64,000 bases of DNA from BOG-1112 sp964611335 (lineage in GTDB: Bacteria; Bdellovibrionota_B; Oligoflexia; Oligoflexales; Bog-1112): positions 962,031-1,026,030 of the forward strand of contig CAZSXR010000001.1 in NCBI GenBank assembly GCA_964611335.1, in the 5' to 3' direction. The notes below the pieces were generated by a model that searched no databases, was not told where the DNA came from, and saw only the letters and a program-made list of their open reading frames with translations. Made by a program: the position numbers and the translations under genes. This document shows, piece by piece, positions 8,267-15,123 of the stretch. Each line of letters starts with the position of its first letter. Within the stretch, counting starts at the first letter, position 1.

Positions 8267-8786
8267 TTAAAAGCTCCTGCAAAACCATAACTGAATGCAG
8301 ACTTATACCTTTGCTCGCAAAACGTTCGACAGCTCCTTCTTGTCTATCCATAAACGTAATCACATCTCGAACAATCAAACCCTGACTTTGCAAATCTTCT
8401 ACTGTTTCAAGAACGCTTCCACCTGTGGTCACAACATCTTCTACAACTACACAGATTTGTCCTGCGTGAAAGTTCCCGTGAATGCCTGTGCGTGTTCCAT
8501 AAGCTTTCACTTCTTTACGTCGCAGAAGCATAGGTTTCTTTGTAAGTAAAGACATACATGTTGCTAAGGGCCAAGCTGTATAAGGAACTCCTACAATGTA
8601 GTCGTAGGAAAGACTGGAAATCAGCTCAGACATTTTATTCCCCATGGCATGAAGCAATGCTGGGTAAGTAAGAGCTGTTCGTAAGTCAATATAGATCGGT
8701 GAGCTTTGCCCACTTTTCAAAGTAAAATTTCCAAATTTAACAGCTTCCACACGAAACAATTCACGTAAGATATCTTCTTTGTGCAT
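8256..8786 (-). CDS. pyrE: Orotate phosphoribosyltransferase, UMPS type
   Basis: About 176 residues from ATG 8786; a TTG at 8792 is an alternative start. The PRPP-binding motif VVVEDVVTTGGSV lies at 114-126. FTLKSGQSSPIYIDLR (21-36) and GVPYTAWPLAT (66-76) match the N-terminal domain of eukaryotic UMP synthase more closely than short bacterial PyrE. It joins orotate to PRPP to give OMP, which PyrF decarboxylates. The reading frame overlaps the pyrF start, so the two are co-translated and may work as a complex. The order pyrE-pyrF mirrors the domain order of the eukaryotic fusion. Confidence 0.95.
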   Translation of the reverse strand: MHKEDILRELFRVEAVKFGNFTLKSGQSSPIYIDLRTALTYPALLHAMGNKMSELISSLSYDYIVGVPYTAWPLATCMSLLTKKPMLLRRKEVKAYGTRTGIHGNFHAGQICVVVEDVVTTGGSVLETVEDLQSQGLIVRDVITFMDRQEGAVERFASKGISLHSVMVLQELLNEI

Positions 8787-8821
8787 GAGCAAAACTTTCT
8801 TTCTATAGACTTTTAAAACAA

Positions 8822-9658
8822 CTAAGCAGCAGAAGTATTCGGAGCTAAGAGATTTGCAAGTTGCATTGCACGTACAAGACGTGTGACACCGATACCCGCA
8901 CCGAAACGTGGGAAGAAGGAAAGAGAAAGGTATTCATCCAATTCACGCATCACACGTTCTTTACCGAAAGCTTTAAAGAGAAGGCGTGCATAATTTCCTT
9001 CCGAAATATTAAGAAAGCTCTCATACATTTCCTGAGGATTCGTTGCTCTTTCCGCAGAACCGATGGTCTCTACACCGTGCATAATAAGATCGATCTTATT
9101 ATAGATGCCGTCTTTTTCATGCTTCATATTCCAGAAAGGACTTGTTCTACGAGGAAATTTTTCAAGACTGATGACAGGACCAAAATCTTTTTCCATCTGC
9201 TCTTCTTGCTCAGCTTTGATTTCTCTCACACCATAACGTGTACAGATATCTTCATACAGAACACTCACTGGTTCTGAAAATCCCAAAAACTTAAGCAGGC
9301 GTGCTTCGAGATTGCGCAGATCATCCATAGTTCCTGAAGATTCAAATTCGAACATCGGGAAAACTTTTTCATGACGACCTGGAATAGGATTCGCTTCGTT
9401 GCGATAGCTGGTTGTGGAACAGAAAACACCTGGAACAGTCGGGTTTTTTAGAATTTCATACTCTAACCACATCTGTCCTGTTTGTGGCAGTGGATAGTCG
9501 ACATTGCTGAATTGAAAGACTGTGATGGTAGAAGGATCTTCGCATGCGGCAAGTATGGATAAGCGAGACTGCGCAGGCACTTCTATAAAACCAAGTTCAT
9601 CTTGAAAAAAAGAACGGAGTTTACGAATTACTAAATTGTAGGAATAAATGTCGCGCAT
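8822..9658 (-). CDS. Class II aaRS-like protein, probable AsnRS/AspRS-derived asparagine synthetase-type paralogue
   Basis: The start is ATG 9658, chosen because GAGGAG lies just upstream; the frame is open further 5' but has no comparable site. The 278-residue product is only the catalytic core of a class II synthetase. Motif 2 lies near 80-106 (YRNE with Arg86 and Glu88, then FPMFEFE) and motif 3 is GAGIGVTRLVRAM (253-265, Arg260). There is no anticodon-binding domain. This is the build of the archaeal asparagine synthetase derived from AspRS/AsnRS, which amidates aspartate; other core-only paralogues modify proteins or tRNA. A leader of about 170 nt precedes it. Family placement is firm, substrate is not. 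Confidence 0.7.
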   Translation of the reverse strand: MRDIYSYNLVIRKLRSFFQDELGFIEVPAQSRLSILAACEDPSTITVFQFSNVDYPLPQTGQMWLEYEILKNPTVPGVFCSTTSYRNEANPIPGRHEKVFPMFEFESSGTMDDLRNLEARLLKFLGFSEPVSVLYEDICTRYGVREIKAEQEEQMEKDFGPVISLEKFPRRTSPFWNMKHEKDGIYNKIDLIMHGVETIGSAERATNPQEMYESFLNISEGNYARLLFKAFGKERVMRELDEYLSLSFFPRFGAGIGVTRLVRAMQLANLLAPNTSAA

Positions 9659-9829
9659 AAAATGCTCCTCATATAGCATCGATGGATATAGATACAGTTC
9701 TCCTACTCTAGGAAAACCACCCCTTACCCCAAATCTGTTAAGATTGAGAATCAATTCGCGCGCAAATTGGTTAATACTAACATAGTAATAATTTTTTTTG
9801 CAAGCTCGCACTTTATGATGAGAAACAAA

Positions 9830-10240
9830 TTAACGGATCTCTTTCGCTTCTACATCGATGACATCATCATCTGTTTGTTTGTGTTTATATTTACGAATGT
9901 AGACACGCCGCTTGATGAAATATTTTTCTGAAGACTCAGCACCTAATGCAATAAACCAAGAAAGACTTACTAAAACAGGATTGTGATGCCAGTAATGGAT
10001 CGTAGCAAGGATCGCTACCAGATAATGAGGTGCAAAAATAAATCCAAGCCACCAAAAAATTCCACCGAAGGGAATAGACGAAAACAACAAAGCAAGTCGA
10101 GGAAAGAAACTTAAAAAAACAAGTAACCAGAAGCCATGATGGTCCCAATAATTAGCATTGCTTAAATCGATGTTCAAAAAAGCAACACCTAAAGTCATGA
10201 GTATAGACAAACATAAAAAAATTAAGAGAAACCGAATCAT
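9830..10240 (-). CDS. Small multi-pass membrane protein, unrecognised
   Basis: Product of 136 residues with an N-terminal hydrophobic segment, two or three further spans rich in Phe, Trp and His (for example IPFGGIFWWLGFIFAPHY) and a charged tail with RRVYIRKYKHK followed by DDDVIDVEAKE. It is mostly inner-membrane with a basic, then acidic, cytoplasmic end. A GGAAAA site precedes the ATG. I do not recognise the family. The gene lies between ribA, whose terminator falls just upstream, and the class II synthetase-like gene, and is probably its own transcription unit. Confidence 0.7.
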   Translation of the reverse strand: MIRFLLIFLCLSILMTLGVAFLNIDLSNANYWDHHGFWLLVFLSFFPRLALLFSSIPFGGIFWWLGFIFAPHYLVAILATIHYWHHNPVLVSLSWFIALGAESSEKYFIKRRVYIRKYKHKQTDDDVIDVEAKEIR

Positions 10241-10263
10241 ATTTTTTCCAAAATAAAAATATA

Positions 10264-10296
10264 CAAAATAAAAAAACGGTAACGAAAGTTTACCGT
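10264..10296 (-). terminator. Rho-independent terminator of ribA
   Basis: Read on the minus strand, ACGGTAA and TTACCGT pair around a 7-nt loop and are followed directly by a run of T residues. It lies about 100 nt downstream of the ribA stop and before the small membrane-protein gene. Confidence 0.75.
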
Positions 10297-10393
10297 ATTT
10301 ATGGAGTTAAAAAAACATAAGCCTTATTCCACAAGGTTTTTATGAGTTGGCATGTGCTTTGCTTTAGTAATAGTAAAACCCAGTACAAAAAAG

Positions 10394-11056
10394 TTAAGAC
10401 ACGGGCCCTTCGGGGTGAACCCCAAACAACGGCTCTAAATGATGCCCCAGCTTGCAATACTTTGTTCGCAGGTAAAGGTCGTTATGAGGATTAGGCGTGG
10501 AAAGGGAGGGCACACGTTCGCTTATAAGAATGCCTGCAGCTTCTAGCGCCTCTATTTTTTTAGGGTTGTTGGTATTCAGTCGGACTTTGTCTATGCCTAG
10601 TTCTTTTAAAATCGCGATAGCTACGGAGAAATTGCGAAGATCTTCCGCAAAACCCAATGCATGATTTGCTTTGATCGTATCCAAATGAGCATTTTGCTGC
10701 AAAGCATAGGCGCGAATTTTATTGCCCAAACCGATACCCCTGCCTTCGTGATTACGTAAATAAATCACAAGCCCATAAGCTTCCCGAGCTATATTTTCAA
10801 GGGCGGAATCCAATTGGGATTTGCAATCGCAGCGCAAGGAATTCAGGACTTCGCCAGTATAGCATTCGGAGTGTATGCGTAAGAATGGCGGTCTATTTTC
10901 TTCAAAAGTTCCTTGGGAAAGAACCACATGCTCGACCTGATCTTCAAGAGAACGGTACACAGAAAGGTTAAAAACCCCTGCTACGAGTGGGATCTGTGTT
11001 TGTGCGTAGAGTTCTACGGAGTGTCTCTGACAACTTTGCATGTGTTTAAAAATCAT
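10394..11056 (-). CDS. ribA: GTP cyclohydrolase II (riboflavin biosynthesis)
   Basis: Product of 220 residues, a normal length for stand-alone RibA. The zinc site is Cys65, Cys76 and Cys78 within the ECYTGEVLNSLRCDC segment. HEGRGIGL at 103-110 and NNPKK are the GTP-handling motifs, and the C-terminal ending resembles other RibA proteins. It opens GTP to the pyrimidine precursor of riboflavin, releasing formate and pyrophosphate. The start may be ATG 11056 or ATG 11041; neither has a strong ribosome binding site. No FMN riboswitch could be recognised in the 138 nt upstream. It is monocistronic, with a hairpin-T terminator downstream. Confidence 0.95.
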   Translation of the reverse strand: MIFKHMQSCQRHSVELYAQTQIPLVAGVFNLSVYRSLEDQVEHVVLSQGTFEENRPPFLRIHSECYTGEVLNSLRCDCKSQLDSALENIAREAYGLVIYLRNHEGRGIGLGNKIRAYALQQNAHLDTIKANHALGFAEDLRNFSVAIAILKELGIDKVRLNTNNPKKIEALEAAGILISERVPSLSTPNPHNDLYLRTKYCKLGHHLEPLFGVHPEGPVS

Positions 11057-11194
11057 CCTACTTAAAAGGGAAGTGCTTATATCTAATATGGAAATTTATT
11101 TTCGTAAACCGCTATTTTTGTTTTGGCAGATGGGAGCCTTTGAGCCTATAAGAAATAGAGTCTAACTAGGTCACATCCGCGTAGAAGGATATCT

Positions 11195-11449
11195 ATGAGA
11201 CGTGCGCTTACTGCTCTTGCTCTTTCTTTACTCATATCTTTGCCGCATTCTGCTAATGCGAAAGAACAACAACCTACATGTAATGTTGAAGATAGCTATT
11301 TGGTTGACGACTATGACAAATTAGAAGATTTCGATGATCGTTTTTCTAAGTTGTGCATCAGCACCGTAGTTTTAGCAGCAGCTCTCGTTATAGGAATTCA
11401 CGGAATGGCTATGGCTGATAATTTTGTTCGTGATATGAGTCCAAAATAG
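11195..11449 (+). CDS. Small exported membrane protein, unrecognised
   Basis: Product of 84 residues. The ATG has GAAGGA upstream. There is a signal peptide ending near ANA (residues 20-22), an acidic stretch with two cysteines, and a hydrophobic segment (about 54-75) before a short tail. The layout is similar to the small protein at 50483, although the sequences are not clearly related. Function unknown. It is followed by hairpin repeat copy A, which could serve as its terminator. Confidence 0.65.
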   Translation: MRRALTALALSLLISLPHSANAKEQQPTCNVEDSYLVDDYDKLEDFDDRFSKLCISTVVLAAALVIGIHGMAMADNFVRDMSPK

Positions 11450-11465
11450 TTTTTATAAGTTTTTA

Positions 11466-11575
11466 CTTCATTTAATTTTTATTCAATGGGAAGTTTTAAG
11501 GAAAACACTCCTGATACTTTGAAAAGGAGTGTTTTCCGATTATATTATAATCAAAATTACATTTGGTTATGGTAA
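11466..11575. repeat. Intergenic hairpin repeat, copy A
   Basis: A 13-bp perfect stem (GGAAAACACTCCT at 11500-11512 and AGGAGTGTTTTCC at 11525-11537) around a 12-nt loop. It is preceded by TTCATTTAATTTTTATTCA and followed 27 nt later by TGGTTATGGTAA. The same order of motifs recurs at 13698-13814 on the other side of the lipoprotein gene. It may act as a terminator between the convergent genes, although it lacks a T run. Confidence 0.8.
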
Positions 11576-11624
11576 GATTCGTTTATAACACATTTTAGCC
11601 TTGATCCTGTGCTATCTTCGATTA

Positions 11625-13622
11625 TCAAGGTTGAGTATTCCTAAGCCGTTCAAATACATTAGGGCTAAAAAAGGTTGAAGAACCGGCTGGATATTTACCA
11701 TTTTCTACAACGCTTTTTAAAGTTCCTCCCAATCCCATTAGTTGACCTCCACCCAGACTTCCAAAAGAAGCAGCTTCATTTGAGTCCATTCCCATTTTTT
11801 GACATAGAGCACCCAATTGACTAGATATATCCTTAAAATTGTTGTGGAGGTTATCTCTTAAAATCTGAGCTGCTTGTTCAGGTGTCATGTATTCTATCAA
11901 TTTAAGACGTTCTGAAGCAGAAAGATTTTTAAAAAGATCGTCCATATTTTTTCGATTCAAGTAGGGGATCAAGCGTTTTAATTTAGATGTATCCAACTTC
12001 TTATATTCCACTCCTAGCTGAACCCCGCTTGATCCATTAAGGCCTTTCAAACCGCTTTTTTCTTCCACACTTAGAGGCGCAGGCAATAATTTTTCTATTC
12101 TTCCTGCTATGTTAGGGTCTGAAGATAGAGCTCTTAGCATTTCAAGTTGACGTGTATCAAGAGCACCAAAAATTTTATCAAATTGATCTTTGGACATTTT
12201 ATTTACCAAAATAGAAAGATCATCAGAATGAAGAGCCAATAATATATTGAAAATCTGATCTGGGTTATTCCCAGCAGTAACTCCTTCTTTGTAGGGGCTT
12301 AAAGGCATTGCATCAAAACTAAAAGGGTTTGCTTGATTGGAAGGACTTGCTAAGTTTTCTAACTCCTTTATTTTCACATGAACGTTTTGTAAGTTAATGG
12401 TTCCTAATTCAAATTCGTTCAATTTTAGTTCTTCAATGTACACTCTTCTCACTTGATTTTTATTAACAGCAAATATATCTCCTACACCTACTGTAACTGG
12501 GGGATGACCAATTTGAATTTTAGCTTTAAGCATTTGCAATTGTATCTCAGTAGCTAAGTTTCTTCCCTTAGATTTCATTTTAAATAACGGAATTAGATTT
12601 GAATCGGAGTATAATTTTTTAACATTCACATAAACAAAGTCCCCGTCTCTAAAAAATTGAACTTGTCCATGACCGTCATCTCTAACAATGAAACCCAAAT
12701 CTTCACCCTTCGGAATGGGAACTCTTATGAAGGTCATAGAACGGTGAAAACCACCTTTAGGTGACAATTTAAATAAATTCCTATTAGCTTCTCCCGGAAC
12801 AGACGCAAGGTTATACTCTATATCCTTCGCTATTTGACTTCCTTGATATGCTCGACTAAATGTTACATCTTTTGTCCCGTCCCTTAGGGTGTTAACTCTC
12901 ATAGTATTTATAAAACTTTTAGCACCACCACCATTAAATATACTCTCAATTCTCCAAAGAATACCACCAACCAATGCAAGTTGCGTCTGCTGCTGAGAGA
13001 AATCTGTTCCCAACCAAGTAGAAATATTACTACGTGCTAAGCTGTCATCTATCACATCTGTAAGACTTCTATCATTCACATAAGCAATCCTAGACTGGTC
13101 ATCGACACACAACTCCCCTGTTGCAGAAGCTTGCTCACCATCTTTCATAATAACCGCTTCGCCAAATGTAAAATCTCCATAAGGTGCAATATAGAGACTC
13201 TTCGTCGCACCGATAAAAGTAAAACAGGCATGTTTAAGAGGTATATCCAAAGTGCTAGCACTGCTTAAAACACCATCTTTCGAAAGGGTCAAAGGAGTGT
13301 ATTTGTAATAAAAAGAATCTGTCGCTGTGGTTGTCTGTGTTTGCAACTGTGTTGAAGTTCCCACGGCAGTGTCAGCAATCTCTTCAACCAGATAAACCTG
13401 CTGTATATTAGCCCAATTTGCAGGATAGGAACCTTGGTAGACAAGTGCTAAACTTCCATCAGAACTGTTGGAATAATGTTCGTAGATTAAAGTACCAGGA
13501 GTCGATACGAGTGTTGCGGAATTATTCACTGAAGAGGAAACACTGCCAGCACCTCCTCCGGTTTTTTCTTTACAAGAAACAAAAATAAGCGTTGTACAAA
13601 ATAAAAATTCAATCCTAAACAC
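11625..13622 (-). CDS. Large lipoprotein of unknown function
   Basis: The start is GTG 13622 with GGAG 6 nt upstream. The 665-residue product opens with a lipoprotein signal (IFVSC, Cys17) and a Gly/Ser/Asn-rich linker. A beta-rich central region follows. The last ~230 residues are helical with repeated leucine-patterned segments (for example LIPYLNRKNMDDLFKNL and LIEYMTPEQAAQIL) that recall MgtE/FliG-type helical repeats without matching them firmly. It is probably anchored in the outer or inner membrane facing the periplasm. The gene stands alone and is bracketed by two copies of a hairpin repeat. I do not recognise the family. Confidence 0.65.
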   Translation of the reverse strand: MFRIEFLFCTTLIFVSCKEKTGGGAGSVSSSVNNSATLVSTPGTLIYEHYSNSSDGSLALVYQGSYPANWANIQQVYLVEEIADTAVGTSTQLQTQTTTATDSFYYKYTPLTLSKDGVLSSASTLDIPLKHACFTFIGATKSLYIAPYGDFTFGEAVIMKDGEQASATGELCVDDQSRIAYVNDRSLTDVIDDSLARSNISTWLGTDFSQQQTQLALVGGILWRIESIFNGGGAKSFINTMRVNTLRDGTKDVTFSRAYQGSQIAKDIEYNLASVPGEANRNLFKLSPKGGFHRSMTFIRVPIPKGEDLGFIVRDDGHGQVQFFRDGDFVYVNVKKLYSDSNLIPLFKMKSKGRNLATEIQLQMLKAKIQIGHPPVTVGVGDIFAVNKNQVRRVYIEELKLNEFELGTINLQNVHVKIKELENLASPSNQANPFSFDAMPLSPYKEGVTAGNNPDQIFNILLALHSDDLSILVNKMSKDQFDKIFGALDTRQLEMLRALSSDPNIAGRIEKLLPAPLSVEEKSGLKGLNGSSGVQLGVEYKKLDTSKLKRLIPYLNRKNMDDLFKNLSASERLKLIEYMTPEQAAQILRDNLHNNFKDISSQLGALCQKMGMDSNEAASFGSLGGGQLMGLGGTLKSVVENGKYPAGSSTFFSPNVFERLRNTQP

Positions 13623-13697
13623 TCCCTACTCCTTTTCATAAATTATGCATTTATAAGTCGGCTAGTTAGAAAAAATCTTAAATGTTAGAAATCCCCT

Positions 13698-13814
13698 CAT
13701 TTAATTCCTTTAATTTTATTCAGTGTAGGAATTCAAGGAAAACACTCCTTTTTAAGGTACCAGGAGTGTTTTCAGGTCTTACTAGAACCTAATATTATAT
13801 ATGGTTATGGTAAT
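13698..13814. repeat. Intergenic hairpin repeat, copy B
   Basis: A 12-bp stem (GAAAACACTCCT at 13738-13749 and AGGAGTGTTTTC at 13762-13773) with TCATTTAATT and TTTATTCAGTG upstream and TGGTTATGGTAA 29 nt downstream, matching copy A at 11466-11575 in order and spacing. Together with the operator at 13892 it accounts for most of the 334-base stretch without a gene (13623-13956). Confidence 0.8.
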
Positions 13815-13891
13815 GTAAGGACTGTTTTCTAAGAAATGACTTACTTTTCTCATGGACTTGAGCTGTCATCACACTCTTCCGATAAGATACT

Positions 13892-13936
13892 TTGTCAATA
13901 CTCTGTATTGACAAGATAGCAGAGCTATCCTACCCT
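13892..13936 (+). promoter_or_regulatory. Palindromic operator overlapping a promoter
   Basis: TTGTCAATAC (13892-13901) and GTATTGACAA (13905-13914) form a perfect 10-bp palindrome with a 3-nt spacer. Its right arm contains a consensus -35 box TTGACA (13908-13913), and a weak -10 (TACCCT, 13931-13936) follows after 17 bp. This is the arrangement expected for an autoregulated toxin-antitoxin promoter bound by the ribbon-helix-helix protein encoded next. Confidence 0.7.
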
Positions 13937-13956
13937 AGAACCTAGGAGTGCTACTT

Positions 13957-14445
13957 ATGGAAAAAAAAGAACAATTGCAAATACGTGTCAGCGCGAAAGA
14001 AAAAAGTTTAATACGACAATCTGCGAAGAAAGCAGGGATGGAAATGTCTGAATGGGTTTTGAAAACTCTTTTCCCTCCAGCACATCATATATTTCATAAA
14101 CTGCTTTCCGATTTATCAACAAGCTCTGAATCTTCTTATGTGTTGGCGGAGATCAACGACTTTTTGACAAAAATAAATGGAAAGGAACTCAAACAAATCC
14201 TGAGGGAATCACCTAGTTTCAAACTGAGTCCTTTCTTGGAAAACTATGTTGCAGCTATGATTGAACTTGCTTGTGTACAGAAAAAAATTCCACTCCCTTC
14301 ATGGCTCCCTTCTATTGAAGCTTTGTCTGAACCTTATTTCGGAACGGACTTAAAAAGCTTGCGTTTATATCTGCTCACTCAATCACCTCCTCCTTTTCGC
14401 AAACGCAATATCTTTATTGATTCCAGTTTGAGCAACAGGATTTAA
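13957..14445 (+). CDS. Ribbon-helix-helix protein, candidate antitoxin
   Basis: Start ATG 13957 with AGGAG 8 nt upstream; a GTG at 13948 lies inside that site. The 162-residue product begins with a ribbon-helix-helix domain (LQIRVSAKEKSLIRQSAKKAG, about residues 7-27, then SEWVLKTL), similar to DUF1778/plasmid-type antitoxins that bind operator DNA as dimers. The remaining ~120 residues are unrecognised and could neutralise the partner. The stop is 2 nt before the nucleotidyltransferase start, and a palindromic operator overlaps the promoter. Antitoxin function is inferred from domain, order and operator. Confidence 0.65.
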   Translation: MEKKEQLQIRVSAKEKSLIRQSAKKAGMEMSEWVLKTLFPPAHHIFHKLLSDLSTSSESSYVLAEINDFLTKINGKELKQILRESPSFKLSPFLENYVAAMIELACVQKKIPLPSWLPSIEALSEPYFGTDLKSLRLYLLTQSPPPFRKRNIFIDSSLSNRI

Positions 14446-14447
14446 AA

Positions 14448-14966
14448 ATGAGTTTCGATAAAAAAGCAATCATGCAACTTTTTACTCTGCTTAATGAAGA
14501 ACTCTCAAAAGAAAATTTTGTTGGGGAATTGTATCTTGTGGGAGGTGCTGTGATGTGTCTTGTTTTCAATGCAAGACCCGCAACTAAAGATGTGGACTCT
14601 TATTTTCAACCCAGCACACAGATTCGAAAAGCAGCAGAGAAAGTTGCACAAAAAGCATCTGTAAGTTCAGACTGGTTAAATGACGGAGTCAAAACTTATC
14701 TCAGTTCCAAAGGTGAATTCGCACCTTATTTAGAACTGAGTCATCTCCGTATTTTTACGGCAAATCCTGATTACCTACTCGCTATGAAATGTCTAGCAAT
14801 GCGCATAGGGGAAGAATTTCACGACCTCGAAGATATCCGCTATCTCTTGCGTTATCTGAACATCACAAAAAGAGAGCAAGCTCACTCTCTCCTAGCGAAA
14901 TATTATCCTCTGGATAAATTTCCTCAGAAGACTTTATATGCCTTAGAGGAACTTTTAGAAACCTGA
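14448..14966 (+). CDS. DUF6036/AbiEii-like nucleotidyltransferase, candidate toxin
   Basis: Product of 172 residues. VGGAVMCLVF (31-40) and TKDVDSYF (46-53), with Asp48 and Asp50, form the GG...DxD core of the minimal nucleotidyltransferase superfamily found in DUF6036 and AbiEii-type toxins. Such enzymes can add nucleotides to tRNA or proteins and stop growth. No C-terminal helical antitoxin domain is present. It follows the ribbon-helix-helix gene by 2 nt, so both are co-translated. A housekeeping transferase role is less likely given the context, but toxicity is an inference. Confidence 0.65.
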   Translation: MSFDKKAIMQLFTLLNEELSKENFVGELYLVGGAVMCLVFNARPATKDVDSYFQPSTQIRKAAEKVAQKASVSSDWLNDGVKTYLSSKGEFAPYLELSHLRIFTANPDYLLAMKCLAMRIGEEFHDLEDIRYLLRYLNITKREQAHSLLAKYYPLDKFPQKTLYALEELLET

Positions 14967-15035
14967 TCAAAATCGGGATTTATCGCCAAGATATCGAAAA
15001 TTCAGATAAAACTTCTTTTAAGTCGACAAAGTCCG

Positions 15036-15070
15036 CACTTTTATGTAGAAAAGTGGGGTCAGATTCCCAC
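15036..15070. promoter_or_regulatory. Hairpin and GGGGTCAG motif upstream of typA
   Basis: CACTTTT (15036-15042) pairs with AAAAGTG (15049-15055), and GTGGG/CCCAC flank GTCAGATT at 15053-15070, so two alternative hairpins overlap. GGGGTCAG occurs again at 63277-63284. It could be a terminator, a 5'-UTR element or remains of a REP-like sequence. Confidence 0.35.
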
Positions 15071-15123
15071 ATCCCCTTATTAACTGAGCGCTTTTAAGCG
15101 ACTCCAAGCCTGTGTGAAAAACT

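Noticed and set aside
8861..9277. 138-codon plus-strand open frame opposite the synthetase-like gene
   Set aside because: The opposite strand encodes conserved class II motifs; this frame is a shadow.
9659..9829. T-box or amino-acid riboswitch in the leader of the synthetase-like gene
   Set aside because: No T-box consensus and no terminator-antiterminator pair could be found by eye; the leader is merely long.
11057..11194. FMN riboswitch upstream of ribA
   Set aside because: None of the conserved FMN-aptamer segments can be recognised.
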